From assembly GCA_024518585.1 (NCBI GenBank), contig JANIHI010000006.1, forward strand, positions 1-64,000: 64,000 nucleotides of DNA. Direction: 5' to 3'. Each line of letters opens with the position of its first letter. Within the stretch, counting starts at the first letter, position 1. Origin of the DNA: Methanolinea sp. Its GTDB lineage: Archaea > Halobacteriota > Methanomicrobia > Methanomicrobiales > Methanospirillaceae. The notes beneath the pieces were generated by a model. The model did no database searches and was not told where the DNA came from. It was given only the letters and a program-made list of their open reading frames with translations. Positions 29,697 to 38,941 of this stretch are shown here, piece after piece. A program made the position numbers and the translations under genes.

Positions 29697-30866
29697 TTAA
29701 ATAGTGTTGTTCAATGCCTCGACGGCCCGCGGGTCGTCGATCTCCTCGAGTGCCCGGATCACCCGGAGCCGGACACCGGAGTCCTCGTCGTTGAGGGCCT
29801 CGATGAGGGGCTCAACAACGCGTGGGTCGTTGCACTTCGAGAGGGCACTCACTGCACGGAGACGGACGCTCCTGTCGGGGTCTTTCAAGGCAGCAATGAG
29901 GGTCTCGATGACGCTGTGGTCCCCGATCCGCCCGAGGGACTTGACGACCTCGCGCCGGACGAACCGGTTCTCGTCCTGCATCGCCCGGATCAGGACAGGG
30001 AGGGCCTCCCTGTTGCCGATGATCCGGAGGGCAATTGCAGCCCCCATCCGGACGTGCCAGTCGGCGTTCTCCATTGCCTCGATGAGGGCGGGGAACGCTT
30101 TTTCTCCCATCTCACCGAGGCCCTCGGCCGCCCCTTCGCGGCCGTACCGGTCCTCGTCTTTAAGGGCAGAGATCAGTGCCGGGATCGCCCTCTCGTCTCC
30201 TATCCTCCCGAGCGACTTTGCAGCCTCCCGGCGGACGTACCGGTTCTCGTCGGAGAGGAGACCAATCAGGGGGTCGACGGCCCGCCGGTCTCCCAGTTCC
30301 CCGAGGGCCCTGGCGGCCTCTTCCCGAACTTCGTCTTCCGGGTTGTGGAGGGCACGGATCACGTCCTCAAAGGCCCCTTCGAACTTGATCTTTGCCCGGA
30401 CCGAGGGGTGTTCCATGGCCTCTTCAAAGGTCTCCCCGAGGCCCGAGTGCTCAAAGAACCCCCGCAGGAACGACTCGACAAGCGTCCTGTCCTTTGCGTA
30501 GAGGGCAAGGGCGACGAAGATCGCGATGTCCATTCCCGCGTTGAGGAGGGCAATGAAGGGGTTACCCACAATCCCCTCGAGGAACAGGAACGTCGTGAGG
30601 AGGAGGATTGCGGCAATCAGGAGGAGAGTGACCTGGAGACCGCGGCGGGGGTACCAGAGAGCCATCAGGATGATCGGGATGAGGTAGAGGTGGGGGATGA
30701 GGGGGTAGACCGACCCGGAGAACGCCTGGTCACGGGAGACAACGAGGTAGAGCGTGAAGAGGAGTGATGTGACTGCAAAGACCGCGATGATGAAGAGCTT
30801 GAAGAAGTCCCGCCTCTCCTCGATCGTCTGGTGGGCGGATGCCAGGATGCGGGAGGAGGCAGGCAT
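29697..30866 (-). CDS. Membrane protein with N-terminal multi-TM module and C-terminal HEAT (PBS-lyase-like) repeats
   Basis: TM segments to ~150 aa, then repeats such as PLIGLLSDENRYVRREAAKSLGRIGDERAIPALISALKDEDRYGREGAAEGLGEMG. Confidence 0.88.
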   Translation of the reverse strand: MPASSRILASAHQTIEERRDFFKLFIIAVFAVTSLLFTLYLVVSRDQAFSGSVYPLIPHLYLIPIILMALWYPRRGLQVTLLLIAAILLLTTFLFLEGIVGNPFIALLNAGMDIAIFVALALYAKDRTLVESFLRGFFEHSGLGETFEEAMEHPSVRAKIKFEGAFEDVIRALHNPEDEVREEAARALGELGDRRAVDPLIGLLSDENRYVRREAAKSLGRIGDERAIPALISALKDEDRYGREGAAEGLGEMGEKAFPALIEAMENADWHVRMGAAIALRIIGNREALPVLIRAMQDENRFVRREVVKSLGRIGDHSVIETLIAALKDPDRSVRLRAVSALSKCNDPRVVEPLIEALNDEDSGVRLRVIRALEEIDDPRAVEALNNTI

Positions 30867-31226
30867 GGTATATTCAGTATGTTCTGGGGTACCACTTAAA
30901 CGGAACGGTGCCTCTGGGAATGACGGTGGGGAGGCCATTTTGTCCCCCGGTCCACGACGGTGCCGGGAACACTGGAAAATGGTCCTTTCCAGGGTTGAGC
31001 CGTCCTACACAGGTGGAAGGAGAAGAACCAGTGAACCCGGGGAACATCCCATTCATTATCAACTCCCTGAAAAAAGCAGGGGTGACCATGGCCGGAAAAT
31101 CACGTGCGATCCCGCCTGGTATGAAGGAGAACGTCACCCCCTCACAGACGCCAGCCGGGGAGGAGAGATTGCCTCTGCTTCTCCAAACCTATATGATCTT
31201 TCACAGTTTACATATCCTACCAGCCC

Positions 31227-31484
31227 ATGGACCTGATGAACATCCGCCCCTGGATCTTCTTTTACCTCATCTGCTTTGTCGCCCTCCTCCTCGCGACGAC
31301 TTTCATCGTCCAGGGGATAACCCCCCTCTTCTGGATGAGCTCGACCTTAATCCTCATCGTTGTCGGCTTCAACTTCATCCTCATTTTCAACGAGGTACGG
31401 GAACACAAGAAGAGGAAAGCAATGATGAAGCAGTTCTCGAACAAGACCGCACCAAAAGAGGCGGAAAAAGATGGAAAGAAATGA
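31227..31484 (+). CDS. Small two-TM membrane protein, uncharacterised
   Basis: IRPWIFFYLICFVALLLATTFIVQGITPLFWMSSTLILIVVGFNFILIFNEVREHKKRKA. Confidence 0.7.
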   Translation: MDLMNIRPWIFFYLICFVALLLATTFIVQGITPLFWMSSTLILIVVGFNFILIFNEVREHKKRKAMMKQFSNKTAPKEAEKDGKK

Positions 31485-32079
31485 GGGTGAACTCCGGGAG
31501 GTCGCGGTTCACTCGAGCGTCCACGAGGTGCGTTTCTGGAAGAATTACCGGATCCTGCAGAAGATGCGTGGCCACCTCGCGGACAGGGAGCGGCTGATCC
31601 GGGGGCTTGCTGCCGACCCGACACTCCCGGAGAAAACCCGGGACGAGGTGGTTTTTCTCCTGAAACGGGAGCAGGAGAGCAACCTGGCGGCATTCCACGA
31701 CTTCCTGGTCAACTTCGTGCAGATCGGCATGGCCAGCCTGCACCAGACACGAATCACCCTTGAATTTACTTTCCGGGAAGACGGGTCTGCGAGGATCGAG
31801 CGGGCCGTCCTCCACGTGGATGGGAGGGACGTCCCCCTGCCTGACGGGGAAGGACAGAGACTCCTGGCCCACCTTTCCCCGGCCCTCTCGGGAGAGGAAC
31901 CGGACAGGGGACTCATCGCTTTCTACGAACGGATAGAGGAAGAGTACGACCGGGGCGGTGGTGACCTCCTCCAGACGTGCAGCCTCGACCTCTGCAGGGT
32001 GATCTTCCCGGGGACCCTCTTCCGGGCGAGGATCAGGCTGCCGGCCACCTATTTCTGCAATGAAACCGTACCCCCCTGA
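31471..32079 (+). CDS. Uncharacterised protein, overlapping the upstream membrane protein gene
   Basis: 202 aa ORF overlapping the previous gene by 14 bp in the same direction; no family recognised. Confidence 0.65.
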   Translation: MERNEGELREVAVHSSVHEVRFWKNYRILQKMRGHLADRERLIRGLAADPTLPEKTRDEVVFLLKREQESNLAAFHDFLVNFVQIGMASLHQTRITLEFTFREDGSARIERAVLHVDGRDVPLPDGEGQRLLAHLSPALSGEEPDRGLIAFYERIEEEYDRGGGDLLQTCSLDLCRVIFPGTLFRARIRLPATYFCNETVPP

Positions 32080-32199
32080 CAGAAGGCACCGTGCCAGCAA
32101 AGAGATTCTGGTTTTTCATCGCTGCCGGTGAGATGGAATGTCCGGCCAAGGGAGGTTAGGTTTATCATATCAACGCTCTGTATCAGAGTGTGAGAGAGG

Positions 32200-32376
32200 A
32201 TGGATGAACTGAGTATCTACCTTGTTATTGGTGTCCTGATGTTTGGTATCGGTCTCGTCGCGGGGTTCCTCCTGATGAGTACGTACTATTCCAAGCGGTT
32301 TTTGGCGGTGGCCAGGGAATGCGAACGGGCCGACTCGATTGCACCGCTCATCACGGAGATGGAGCGGGAGTCTTAA
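32200..32376 (+). CDS. Tiny single-TM protein (58 aa), paralog of the next ORF
   Basis: MDELSIYLVIGVLMFGIGLVAGFLLMSTYYSKRFLAVARECERADSIAPLITEMERES*; below the ORF-track length cutoff, read manually. Confidence 0.7.
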   Translation: MDELSIYLVIGVLMFGIGLVAGFLLMSTYYSKRFLAVARECERADSIAPLITEMERES

Positions 32377-32394
32377 AAGGGTGAGGAAAATACG

Positions 32395-32583
32395 ATGGTC
32401 GATCCGACAGCCTACACGGTTATCAGCATCGTGACACTCTGCTTTGGGCTCCTGGTCGGGTTCCAGGTCGCCCACATCATGTATGTCCGCCGGCTGACAC
32501 GCCTCGCAAAGAGGTGCATCGATACGGGGACAATCGCACCCGTCCTCGTCGAGATAGAAATCGCAGAGGGCCCGGAAAAATAG
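32395..32583 (+). CDS. Tiny single-TM protein (62 aa), paralog of the previous ORF
   Basis: MVDPTAYTVISIVTLCFGLLVGFQVAHIMYVRRLTRLAKRCIDTGTIAPVLVEIEIAEGPEK; aligns end to end with 32200..32376. Confidence 0.7.
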   Translation: MVDPTAYTVISIVTLCFGLLVGFQVAHIMYVRRLTRLAKRCIDTGTIAPVLVEIEIAEGPEK

Positions 32584-32586
32584 ACC

Positions 32587-32988
32587 TTACCCTTTCTTGC
32601 CGGACTCTATCTGCCGCAGCATCATCCTTTTTAGTTTCTCGCGGCAGCTCTCGCCAAGTTCAGACCACCGGATGGATTCTATCTCGGCCCCTCTCCCTGG
32701 CTCTTCCCTGGTCGTGTCGACCGCCCTGGCAATATCGTGGTCGAGGGATTTTGCCTTTTCCCAGCACCTGAGGGCCTCTTCATCCCTCCCGAGGCCACCC
32801 TGGAGAGTAATGCCCTTGAATGCCCAGACATCGGCGTTTCCCGGCACGATCTCGAGGGCCTTGTCGTAGTACTCGACTGCCTCCTCGAACCGGCTCTCGA
32901 ACGCGAGCATGTCAGCCTTGAGGACATAGCCGTCGGCCGTGTTCAATGACCGGTCGACCTTCTTCCAGAACCCGGACTTCTTCTCCAT
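32587..32988 (-). CDS. TPR-repeat protein
   Basis: LAFESRFEEAVEYYDKALEIVPGNADVWAFKGITLQGGLGRDEEALRCWEKAKSLD. Confidence 0.75.
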   Translation of the reverse strand: MEKKSGFWKKVDRSLNTADGYVLKADMLAFESRFEEAVEYYDKALEIVPGNADVWAFKGITLQGGLGRDEEALRCWEKAKSLDHDIARAVDTTREEPGRGAEIESIRWSELGESCREKLKRMMLRQIESGKKG

Positions 32989-33131
32989 CGGACGGAACTG
33001 ACCTTTTTCCCTTATCAATCAATGCCCCCTCCTCCCTATAAAACATGTGGAGGGTATTGCCACCGCACGACGGGAAAACATACCCGGTCATGATAAACAC
33101 TTAAATAGAGGCAGACCCAACCCCCTTTCTG

Positions 33132-33830
33132 ATGGAAATGAGGGGGTATTTTCCTTTTCTGGTCGCGTTCCTCGTCCTTATACTGGTGCTCTCAGGGTGC
33201 ATCACTCCCCCGAAGGAAAAGGGGGCAGGTCCCGCGGGCCCCGGTGGCGAACCGGGGAAGTCAGGCACGGAATCTGCACCTACACCCACGCAGAAAATAA
33301 TGGACACGCGGGTCATCACCCCGGCGACACCCTATCCCACGCCCACTCCTTCAGTGACCATGCTCGCTTCCAGCACTTTACCGGTCTATACAGTCAAACC
33401 AACGTTTTACAAGGTCATTTACAGGAATAACCTCGATTTTTCCTACAGCGTCTCGGCTTACTCTGTGAAGGTTGAAAAGCCCCCCCTGATCATTGAGATG
33501 TGCCTTTCACCGAGGATGATAACCCGCAACGTCTGGTACGAGAGCAGGTATACGAACAAGGAAGACGTGTACGTGACCCAGACGGCGATCAGCCCTGCCT
33601 CTTACTTCGAGATCAGGGTCCGTGACAAGGCATCCGGCGATATCATCGAAAAGGAAGGATTTGGGAAGACCTACAGTGTTGAACCGTACAAGGTCCTCAC
33701 CATTCGCACATCAGGGGATTACCTGGTCGAATTTGCCGGAAACGATATCTCTGCCACGGTCCAGATGAGGGTCCCCGGTGACCCGGAACCAGGTGTGACT
33801 CCTGCAGGAACCCTCTCCTGCCCGTCATGA
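33132..33830 (+). CDS. Predicted lipoprotein, uncharacterised
   Basis: FLVAFLVLILVLSGCITPPK lipobox, P/T-rich linker, beta-rich domain. Confidence 0.75.
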   Translation: MEMRGYFPFLVAFLVLILVLSGCITPPKEKGAGPAGPGGEPGKSGTESAPTPTQKIMDTRVITPATPYPTPTPSVTMLASSTLPVYTVKPTFYKVIYRNNLDFSYSVSAYSVKVEKPPLIIEMCLSPRMITRNVWYESRYTNKEDVYVTQTAISPASYFEIRVRDKASGDIIEKEGFGKTYSVEPYKVLTIRTSGDYLVEFAGNDISATVQMRVPGDPEPGVTPAGTLSCPS

Positions 33831-34412
33831 CAGGGACGCGAGGTCGCGGGGGCTGTTGATATTGGTAAATGTCCGCAGATCCGGGTCCAGGTCGCGGAAG
33901 CTCTGTGCATCAACGTAACGGGCGGAAAGTTCTCCTGCGAGGCCCCGGAGGGAGGGAGGGTCAGACCTGACCAGGCAATCGAGGAGGGCGGACCTCCTGT
34001 AGACCGCGTGGAGGGGTTCCATCATCTCCCCGTCCCAGCGGGGTATGACGGCATCGTACTCCCCGATGAGGGAGAAGAGACGGGAAACGACAGCCGCGGA
34101 AACACAGGGCATGTCACAGGCACACACGAAGAGCAGGTCCCCGGATGCAGCGAGGGCACCGGCATGGAGACCCCCGATGGGTCCCCTCCCCCGCCTGATA
34201 TCGGGAACGCACAGGATACCGTTCATGTGCGAGAAACGGCTACACTGCCCGGGGTCTTTTGCAACGAGGACGATCTCGTCAACGACACCCCGCAGAGTGC
34301 TGACCAGCCTCTCGATGAAGGTCTGGCCTCCCAGGGTGAAGAAATACTTCTCCTGGCCATTGGCTCGCCGTGCCTCGCCCCCGACGAGGATTATTGCAGA
34401 CCGCCCGGTCAT
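33825..34412 (-). CDS. mobA: Molybdenum cofactor guanylyltransferase-like protein
   Basis: SAIILVGGEARRANGQEKYFFTLGGQTFIERL ... GRGPIGGLHAGALAASGDLLFVCACDMPCVS. Confidence 0.82.
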   Translation of the reverse strand: MTGRSAIILVGGEARRANGQEKYFFTLGGQTFIERLVSTLRGVVDEIVLVAKDPGQCSRFSHMNGILCVPDIRRGRGPIGGLHAGALAASGDLLFVCACDMPCVSAAVVSRLFSLIGEYDAVIPRWDGEMMEPLHAVYRRSALLDCLVRSDPPSLRGLAGELSARYVDAQSFRDLDPDLRTFTNINSPRDLASLS

Positions 34413-34775
34413 CGAACAGAAAAAATGTTCACGAATAGGCCTCCCCAACCCGGGGAGAATGCAGGGGGCTCCTCACCTGAATTCGAAACGTCCACTTCAC
34501 CACAGACCGGCATACCGGTACATTCGTTGGTGGGCATAAAATGGTTTTATTTTCTCCCCCGTCCGCGGGGAGGAACCGCGACTACCAGGTCACCTCCGGG
34601 ATAGGGAGGATAAACCAAATTTGACCGGCCTTTCGCTATGAGTGGAAAAAATCACGCCCAAGGGCCCGGAGGAGATCCAGGGATTCATTCAGGAACATGA
34701 GCAGGGAAAGTGAAAAGCAGGGAGTGGTTTTTTGAGAGCGGGAAGTCCAGATAAACTTTTCCGGAGATACGGGCT

Positions 34776-35216
34776 TCATTTCTTTCGACCCCGTTTTTCC
34801 ATGGCAAGGAGGTATTCCTTGATCTCGGGGCCGGGCGAGAACCCGCCGATCCCGTTGCGGGAGACCACGCGGTGGCAGGGAATAACGAGGGGGGTTGGGT
34901 TCCGCTTCATGGCGAGGCCCACGAGGCGTGGCGATACCTGCAGGATTTCCCCGAGTTCTCCGTAGGTCGCCGTCTCCCCGTAAGGGATCCCGCGTACAAG
35001 CCTGTAGACCTCCGAGAAGGGGTATTCCTCCCCGAGGGCAATGCTCCCAAGGACAGTGAGGTCTTCCGGCAACCCCGCGCAGTACCGCCTGATGGGGAGG
35101 GGGACCGCCCCCTCGAGGGGGAACGGCGAGAACCTGGTCCCATGGACCACGTTGCCCTCCCAGGTGACGTGGACGTGCCAGAAACCCAGCCGGCAGGACC
35201 CCTGCCTCATCTCCAT
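34776..35216 (-). CDS. ogt: Methylated-DNA--protein-cysteine methyltransferase
   Basis: IPYGETATYGELGEILQVSPRLVGLAMKRNPTPLVIPCHRVVSRNGIGGFSPGPEIKEYLL (PCHRV active site). Confidence 0.94.
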   Translation of the reverse strand: MEMRQGSCRLGFWHVHVTWEGNVVHGTRFSPFPLEGAVPLPIRRYCAGLPEDLTVLGSIALGEEYPFSEVYRLVRGIPYGETATYGELGEILQVSPRLVGLAMKRNPTPLVIPCHRVVSRNGIGGFSPGPEIKEYLLAMEKRGRKK

Positions 35217-37210
35217 GAACGGACGACCTCCTTGAAGTCCGGCAGCCTGCAGGGACGGAGTTCCTCCCTCATCCACGGTGCAAGACCCCTGTTCACCCTG
35301 CCGTCAAGGAACCTCCGGTCTCCCAGGACGAGGACACCCCTGTCCTCTGGTGTCCGGAGCACCCTCCCGAGTGCCTGGCTGGCACGGTTGATGGCCGGCA
35401 GGGTGTAGCAGAGGAACTCCCCCTCGTCACCGAACCGCCGGCGGTAATAATCAATGACCATCCTGCGGACCCGGTTGAAGGGTGCGAGGGGAAGGCCGAT
35501 GACCATCGCGCCCTGGAGTAATTCACCCCGGTAATCCAGCCCCTCGCTCCACTTACCCCCGCAGACGGCAAGGAGGATCCCGGCCCTGCCTGATTCGGGC
35601 AGGGAGAGGAACCTCCTCAATGCCTCTTCTGCATTCCGGGGGTCCCGGGGTTCAATGAAGATCTCTTTTGCGTGCTTTCCGGTGGAGAGGCGGCCGGCAA
35701 ATGCGTCAAGGAGCTGGTATGAGGGAAAATACACGGCAAGGTTCCCGGGCAGCCGGGAGAAGACCTCGATGTACTCCTGGATGAGCCGTGAATTCGACTC
35801 GTCCTGGCGCATCGAGAATGCCGTGGTGATGTCAGCGGCACAGATGACAAGGCGGTTTTCCCGGGGGAAGGCGTTTGGGAGGGAGAGCGTCCTGACCGGC
35901 CGGTCTCCAAAGAAGAGCCGGGCATAGCTCTCGACGGGAGAGAGCGTGCCTGATATGAGGATGCAGGCATGGTGTGACGTCGCAATCTCTCCCAGGCGTA
36001 TACCCGGGTCGATGCACCGGACCTCGAGGGAGACCTTCTCCTCGTCCTTCTGGAAGAGCGTCAGGAAGGAGGGGTCGCGGGAGGACTGGGAGAGGGTATA
36101 GAGGAACCGGGTCAGTTTCTCTGTTGCACTCTCGCGGAAATCACCGTTCTTGATATTCCTCTCGCGGATCTTCTCGGCGACCTCCATGAATTCCTCGACG
36201 ATACCATCCATTCCCGGGTAGAGGGAACCCTTTACCACCATCCTGTCGAAGATGCGCGGGTCGAACCAGTCTTCTGCCTCAGGGGAATTGCGGATGCCGT
36301 CCATGAAATCCAGGATACGGGGGAGGATGTCCTGGAGGGCCCTGGTGCTCTCCTTCTTCTTCCCGATGGAAGCGAGTTCCTGCCCGGCCATGGCGAGGGC
36401 AGAAGAGTCAATCGTCACGCTCTGGGCAGCGGCAACGGCATCACCGCAGTTATGCGCCTCGTCGACGAGGAGCACCGATGCGGAGGGGTCGATGTTCAGG
36501 TTCGCAAGGAGGTTCCTCTGGATCTCCTCGTCGAATACGTGCTGGTAGTTGAGGAGGATGACATCAGCCTTCTGGGCGGCCAGGACCATCATCTCGTAGG
36601 GACAGACCCCGGATGCGATATCCCCCATTTCGTGGGGCCAGCAGGTACTGCCAAGGACCCTCTCAGCAGCAGCCTGGAGCTCCGGGGAGGGGACCATCCG
36701 CAGGCCTGTTTCAGATCGGGAAAAGACCCTGCTCGCAATGAAGTAAGGACAGAGAAGAGGCCGTGCGGCGTCCATCCGGCGGACCTGCTGTTTGATATAA
36801 GGGTCACGGGCAGGCACGAGTGAGCCGTTTTCTGCCCGCTGGCGCATGAGGGACGAGGAGAAGGACTTGACCCCCTCGCACCGCCGGTAGACGTCGCCCT
36901 CCCCGCCGAGCGGGCACATGCCCCTCTTCCCGATAAGGTACGCGACCTTGAGCCCGGGCTTCTTTTTCCGAATGAGGGAGGCCTCCCTGATGAAGGTGTT
37001 CAACTGGCTCACGGTCCTGACAGCGACGAGGACCTTTTTCCCTCCCGCCCCTGCCAGCAGGGCAGCAAGCAGGCTTGACTTTCCACTCCCTGTCGGGGCA
37101 TCGATGAGCCCGATGCCGCCATCCCTCGCGCACTCCAACGCAAATTCCAGCATCTCCTTCTGGTGTGGACGGAACTCCGGGTAGGGGAAGAGGTCCCTGA
37201 TTCCTGCCAT
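35207..37210 (-). CDS. XPD/Rad3/DinG-like superfamily 2 DNA helicase
   Basis: FRPHQKEMLEFALECARDGGIGLIDAPTGSGKSSLLAALLAG; LLVDEAHNCGD; conserved Cys cluster region; HRVGRIxR-like ...QALGRVLRTPEDRGVLVLGDRR. Confidence 0.92.
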   Translation of the reverse strand: MAGIRDLFPYPEFRPHQKEMLEFALECARDGGIGLIDAPTGSGKSSLLAALLAGAGGKKVLVAVRTVSQLNTFIREASLIRKKKPGLKVAYLIGKRGMCPLGGEGDVYRRCEGVKSFSSSLMRQRAENGSLVPARDPYIKQQVRRMDAARPLLCPYFIASRVFSRSETGLRMVPSPELQAAAERVLGSTCWPHEMGDIASGVCPYEMMVLAAQKADVILLNYQHVFDEEIQRNLLANLNIDPSASVLLVDEAHNCGDAVAAAQSVTIDSSALAMAGQELASIGKKKESTRALQDILPRILDFMDGIRNSPEAEDWFDPRIFDRMVVKGSLYPGMDGIVEEFMEVAEKIRERNIKNGDFRESATEKLTRFLYTLSQSSRDPSFLTLFQKDEEKVSLEVRCIDPGIRLGEIATSHHACILISGTLSPVESYARLFFGDRPVRTLSLPNAFPRENRLVICAADITTAFSMRQDESNSRLIQEYIEVFSRLPGNLAVYFPSYQLLDAFAGRLSTGKHAKEIFIEPRDPRNAEEALRRFLSLPESGRAGILLAVCGGKWSEGLDYRGELLQGAMVIGLPLAPFNRVRRMVIDYYRRRFGDEGEFLCYTLPAINRASQALGRVLRTPEDRGVLVLGDRRFLDGRVNRGLAPWMREELRPCRLPDFKEVVRSWR

Positions 37211-37270
37211 CGTGCAGGAGTGTTGGAGCCCTGACTCTTTTTTATTATCGGGAAGAACCAACTTTTACCC

Positions 37271-38653
37271 ATGGCTGTCCACCCCATCGAGTACCGGTAC
37301 GGCACCGGCGAGATGCGCCGCATCTGGTCTGAAGAGTACCGTTTCTCCTGTATCGTCCAGGCCGAGATTGCCCTTGCCCAGGCATCGGCCGATCACGGTC
37401 TCATCCCCCGGTCCGCGGCTGATGCCATTGCACGGGGAGCGCCAAAGGCCACCCTTGCCCGTGCGAGGGAGATCGAGGAAGAGATCGGGCACGACATGAT
37501 GGCCATTGTCAGGGCAATCGCCGAACAGTGCGGGGAGGGGGGCGGCACCGTGCACTACGGGGCAACGTCCAACGACATCCTGGACACCGCGACAGGCCTC
37601 CAGGTCCGGGAAACCCTCTCGGTCCTCGAGGAGAGGCTCTGCCGCCTCCTCGGCGTCCTCCTCCGCCGGGCGGCAGAGACGCGAAACCTCGTGTGCGCCG
37701 CCCGGACCCATGGCCAGATTGGCGTGCCGACCACATACGGACTCCGTTTCGCCATATGGGCAAGTGAGGTAGCCCGCCACATCGAGAGGCTGCGGCAGGC
37801 AAGGCCACGGGTCGCGGTCGGCCAGCTCACCGGGGCGGTGGGGACGCAGGCGGCGCTGGGTGAAAAGGGGATGGAGATACAGGAGAGGATGATGGAGATA
37901 CTCGGGCTGTCAGCAGTCGACGTCTCCAACCAGGTCATTGCCCGGGACAGGTACGCGGAATATTTCATGCTCCTTGCAAACGTGGCAACGACCCTCGATA
38001 AGATCGGGATCGAGATCCGCACCCTCCAGAGGACCGAGATCGGGGAGGTCGAGGAGGCATTCGGGTCCCGCCAGGTGGGTTCCAGCACGATGCCCCACAA
38101 GAGGAACCCCATCAAGAGCGAGCAGGTCTGCGGCCTTGCCCGCATCGTCCGCTCCTCCGTCGAACCTGCCCTCGGCAACAACACCCTCTGGGACGAGCGT
38201 GATCTCACGAATTCCTCCTGCGAACGTGTCCTTTTTCCGGAGGCCAGTATCCTTACCGACCATATCCTGGTCCTGATGACAAAAGTCCTCGAGGGTCTGG
38301 TCCTCCGGCCCGACCAAATCGAGAAAAATCTCCACGTCCTCCACGGCATCAACATGGCAGAGTCAGTGATGGTCGCACTCGTGCAGAGGGGAATGGACCG
38401 GCAGGTGGCCCACGAGGTCCTCAGGAAAGCGAGCATGGAGGCCCTTGCCCGCAAAGTGCCGCTCGCGCAGCTGCTGGCAGGAATCAGGGAGGTGACGGCT
38501 CTCATTCCTCCCGGCGAGATTGAATCGCTCCTTGACCCGGCACGCTACATCGGCACCGCACCGCGGCAGGTGGACAGGGTCATCGCACGGCTTTCCCCCC
38601 TCTGCCAGACCCCGGGAGGGGAAGGGGGGAGTACCCGGTGGCAGAGGACCTGA
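37271..38653 (+). CDS. purB: Adenylosuccinate lyase
   Basis: VHYGATSNDILDTATGLQVRE; VGSSTMPHKRNPIKSEQVCGLAR. Confidence 0.96.
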   Translation: MAVHPIEYRYGTGEMRRIWSEEYRFSCIVQAEIALAQASADHGLIPRSAADAIARGAPKATLARAREIEEEIGHDMMAIVRAIAEQCGEGGGTVHYGATSNDILDTATGLQVRETLSVLEERLCRLLGVLLRRAAETRNLVCAARTHGQIGVPTTYGLRFAIWASEVARHIERLRQARPRVAVGQLTGAVGTQAALGEKGMEIQERMMEILGLSAVDVSNQVIARDRYAEYFMLLANVATTLDKIGIEIRTLQRTEIGEVEEAFGSRQVGSSTMPHKRNPIKSEQVCGLARIVRSSVEPALGNNTLWDERDLTNSSCERVLFPEASILTDHILVLMTKVLEGLVLRPDQIEKNLHVLHGINMAESVMVALVQRGMDRQVAHEVLRKASMEALARKVPLAQLLAGIREVTALIPPGEIESLLDPARYIGTAPRQVDRVIARLSPLCQTPGGEGGSTRWQRT

Positions 38654-38751
38654 AGATCCGTTCGATGCGTCCAGTTTTTTTCCAATGAAACAGGCTTTGG
38701 CCATTTTCACTATTTGTGCCCGGCCGCACGGCGGTCATGGGCAGATACCAC

Positions 38752-38773
38752 GAAAATCGCATCCGCGATTTTC
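38752..38773. terminator. Perfect 9-bp hairpin between convergent genes, possible bidirectional terminator
   Basis: GAAAATCGC-atcc-GCGATTTTC followed by attttg. Confidence 0.4.
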
Positions 38774-38941
38774 ATTTTGTATCCTTGTGTCCCGGAGAGA
38801 ATCACGTGGTTTTTGGCTCTTCGCACCTTTGAGTGGGTAGATGGGAACCAAAAAGGGGGGACTGCCTCGTCCCATCCTCCCATGAGGGTAGACCCGCCGC
38901 CCCCGACCACCCTGAAATGACGAAAGGGGAAAGGAAAGGTC

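Noticed and set aside
33825-34412. MobA as an inactive pseudo-enzyme because GGEARRANGQEK departs from the GGxSxRMGxxK motif
   Set aside because: Archaeal MobA-like proteins vary at this site and the rest of the fold is intact; not enough to claim inactivity.
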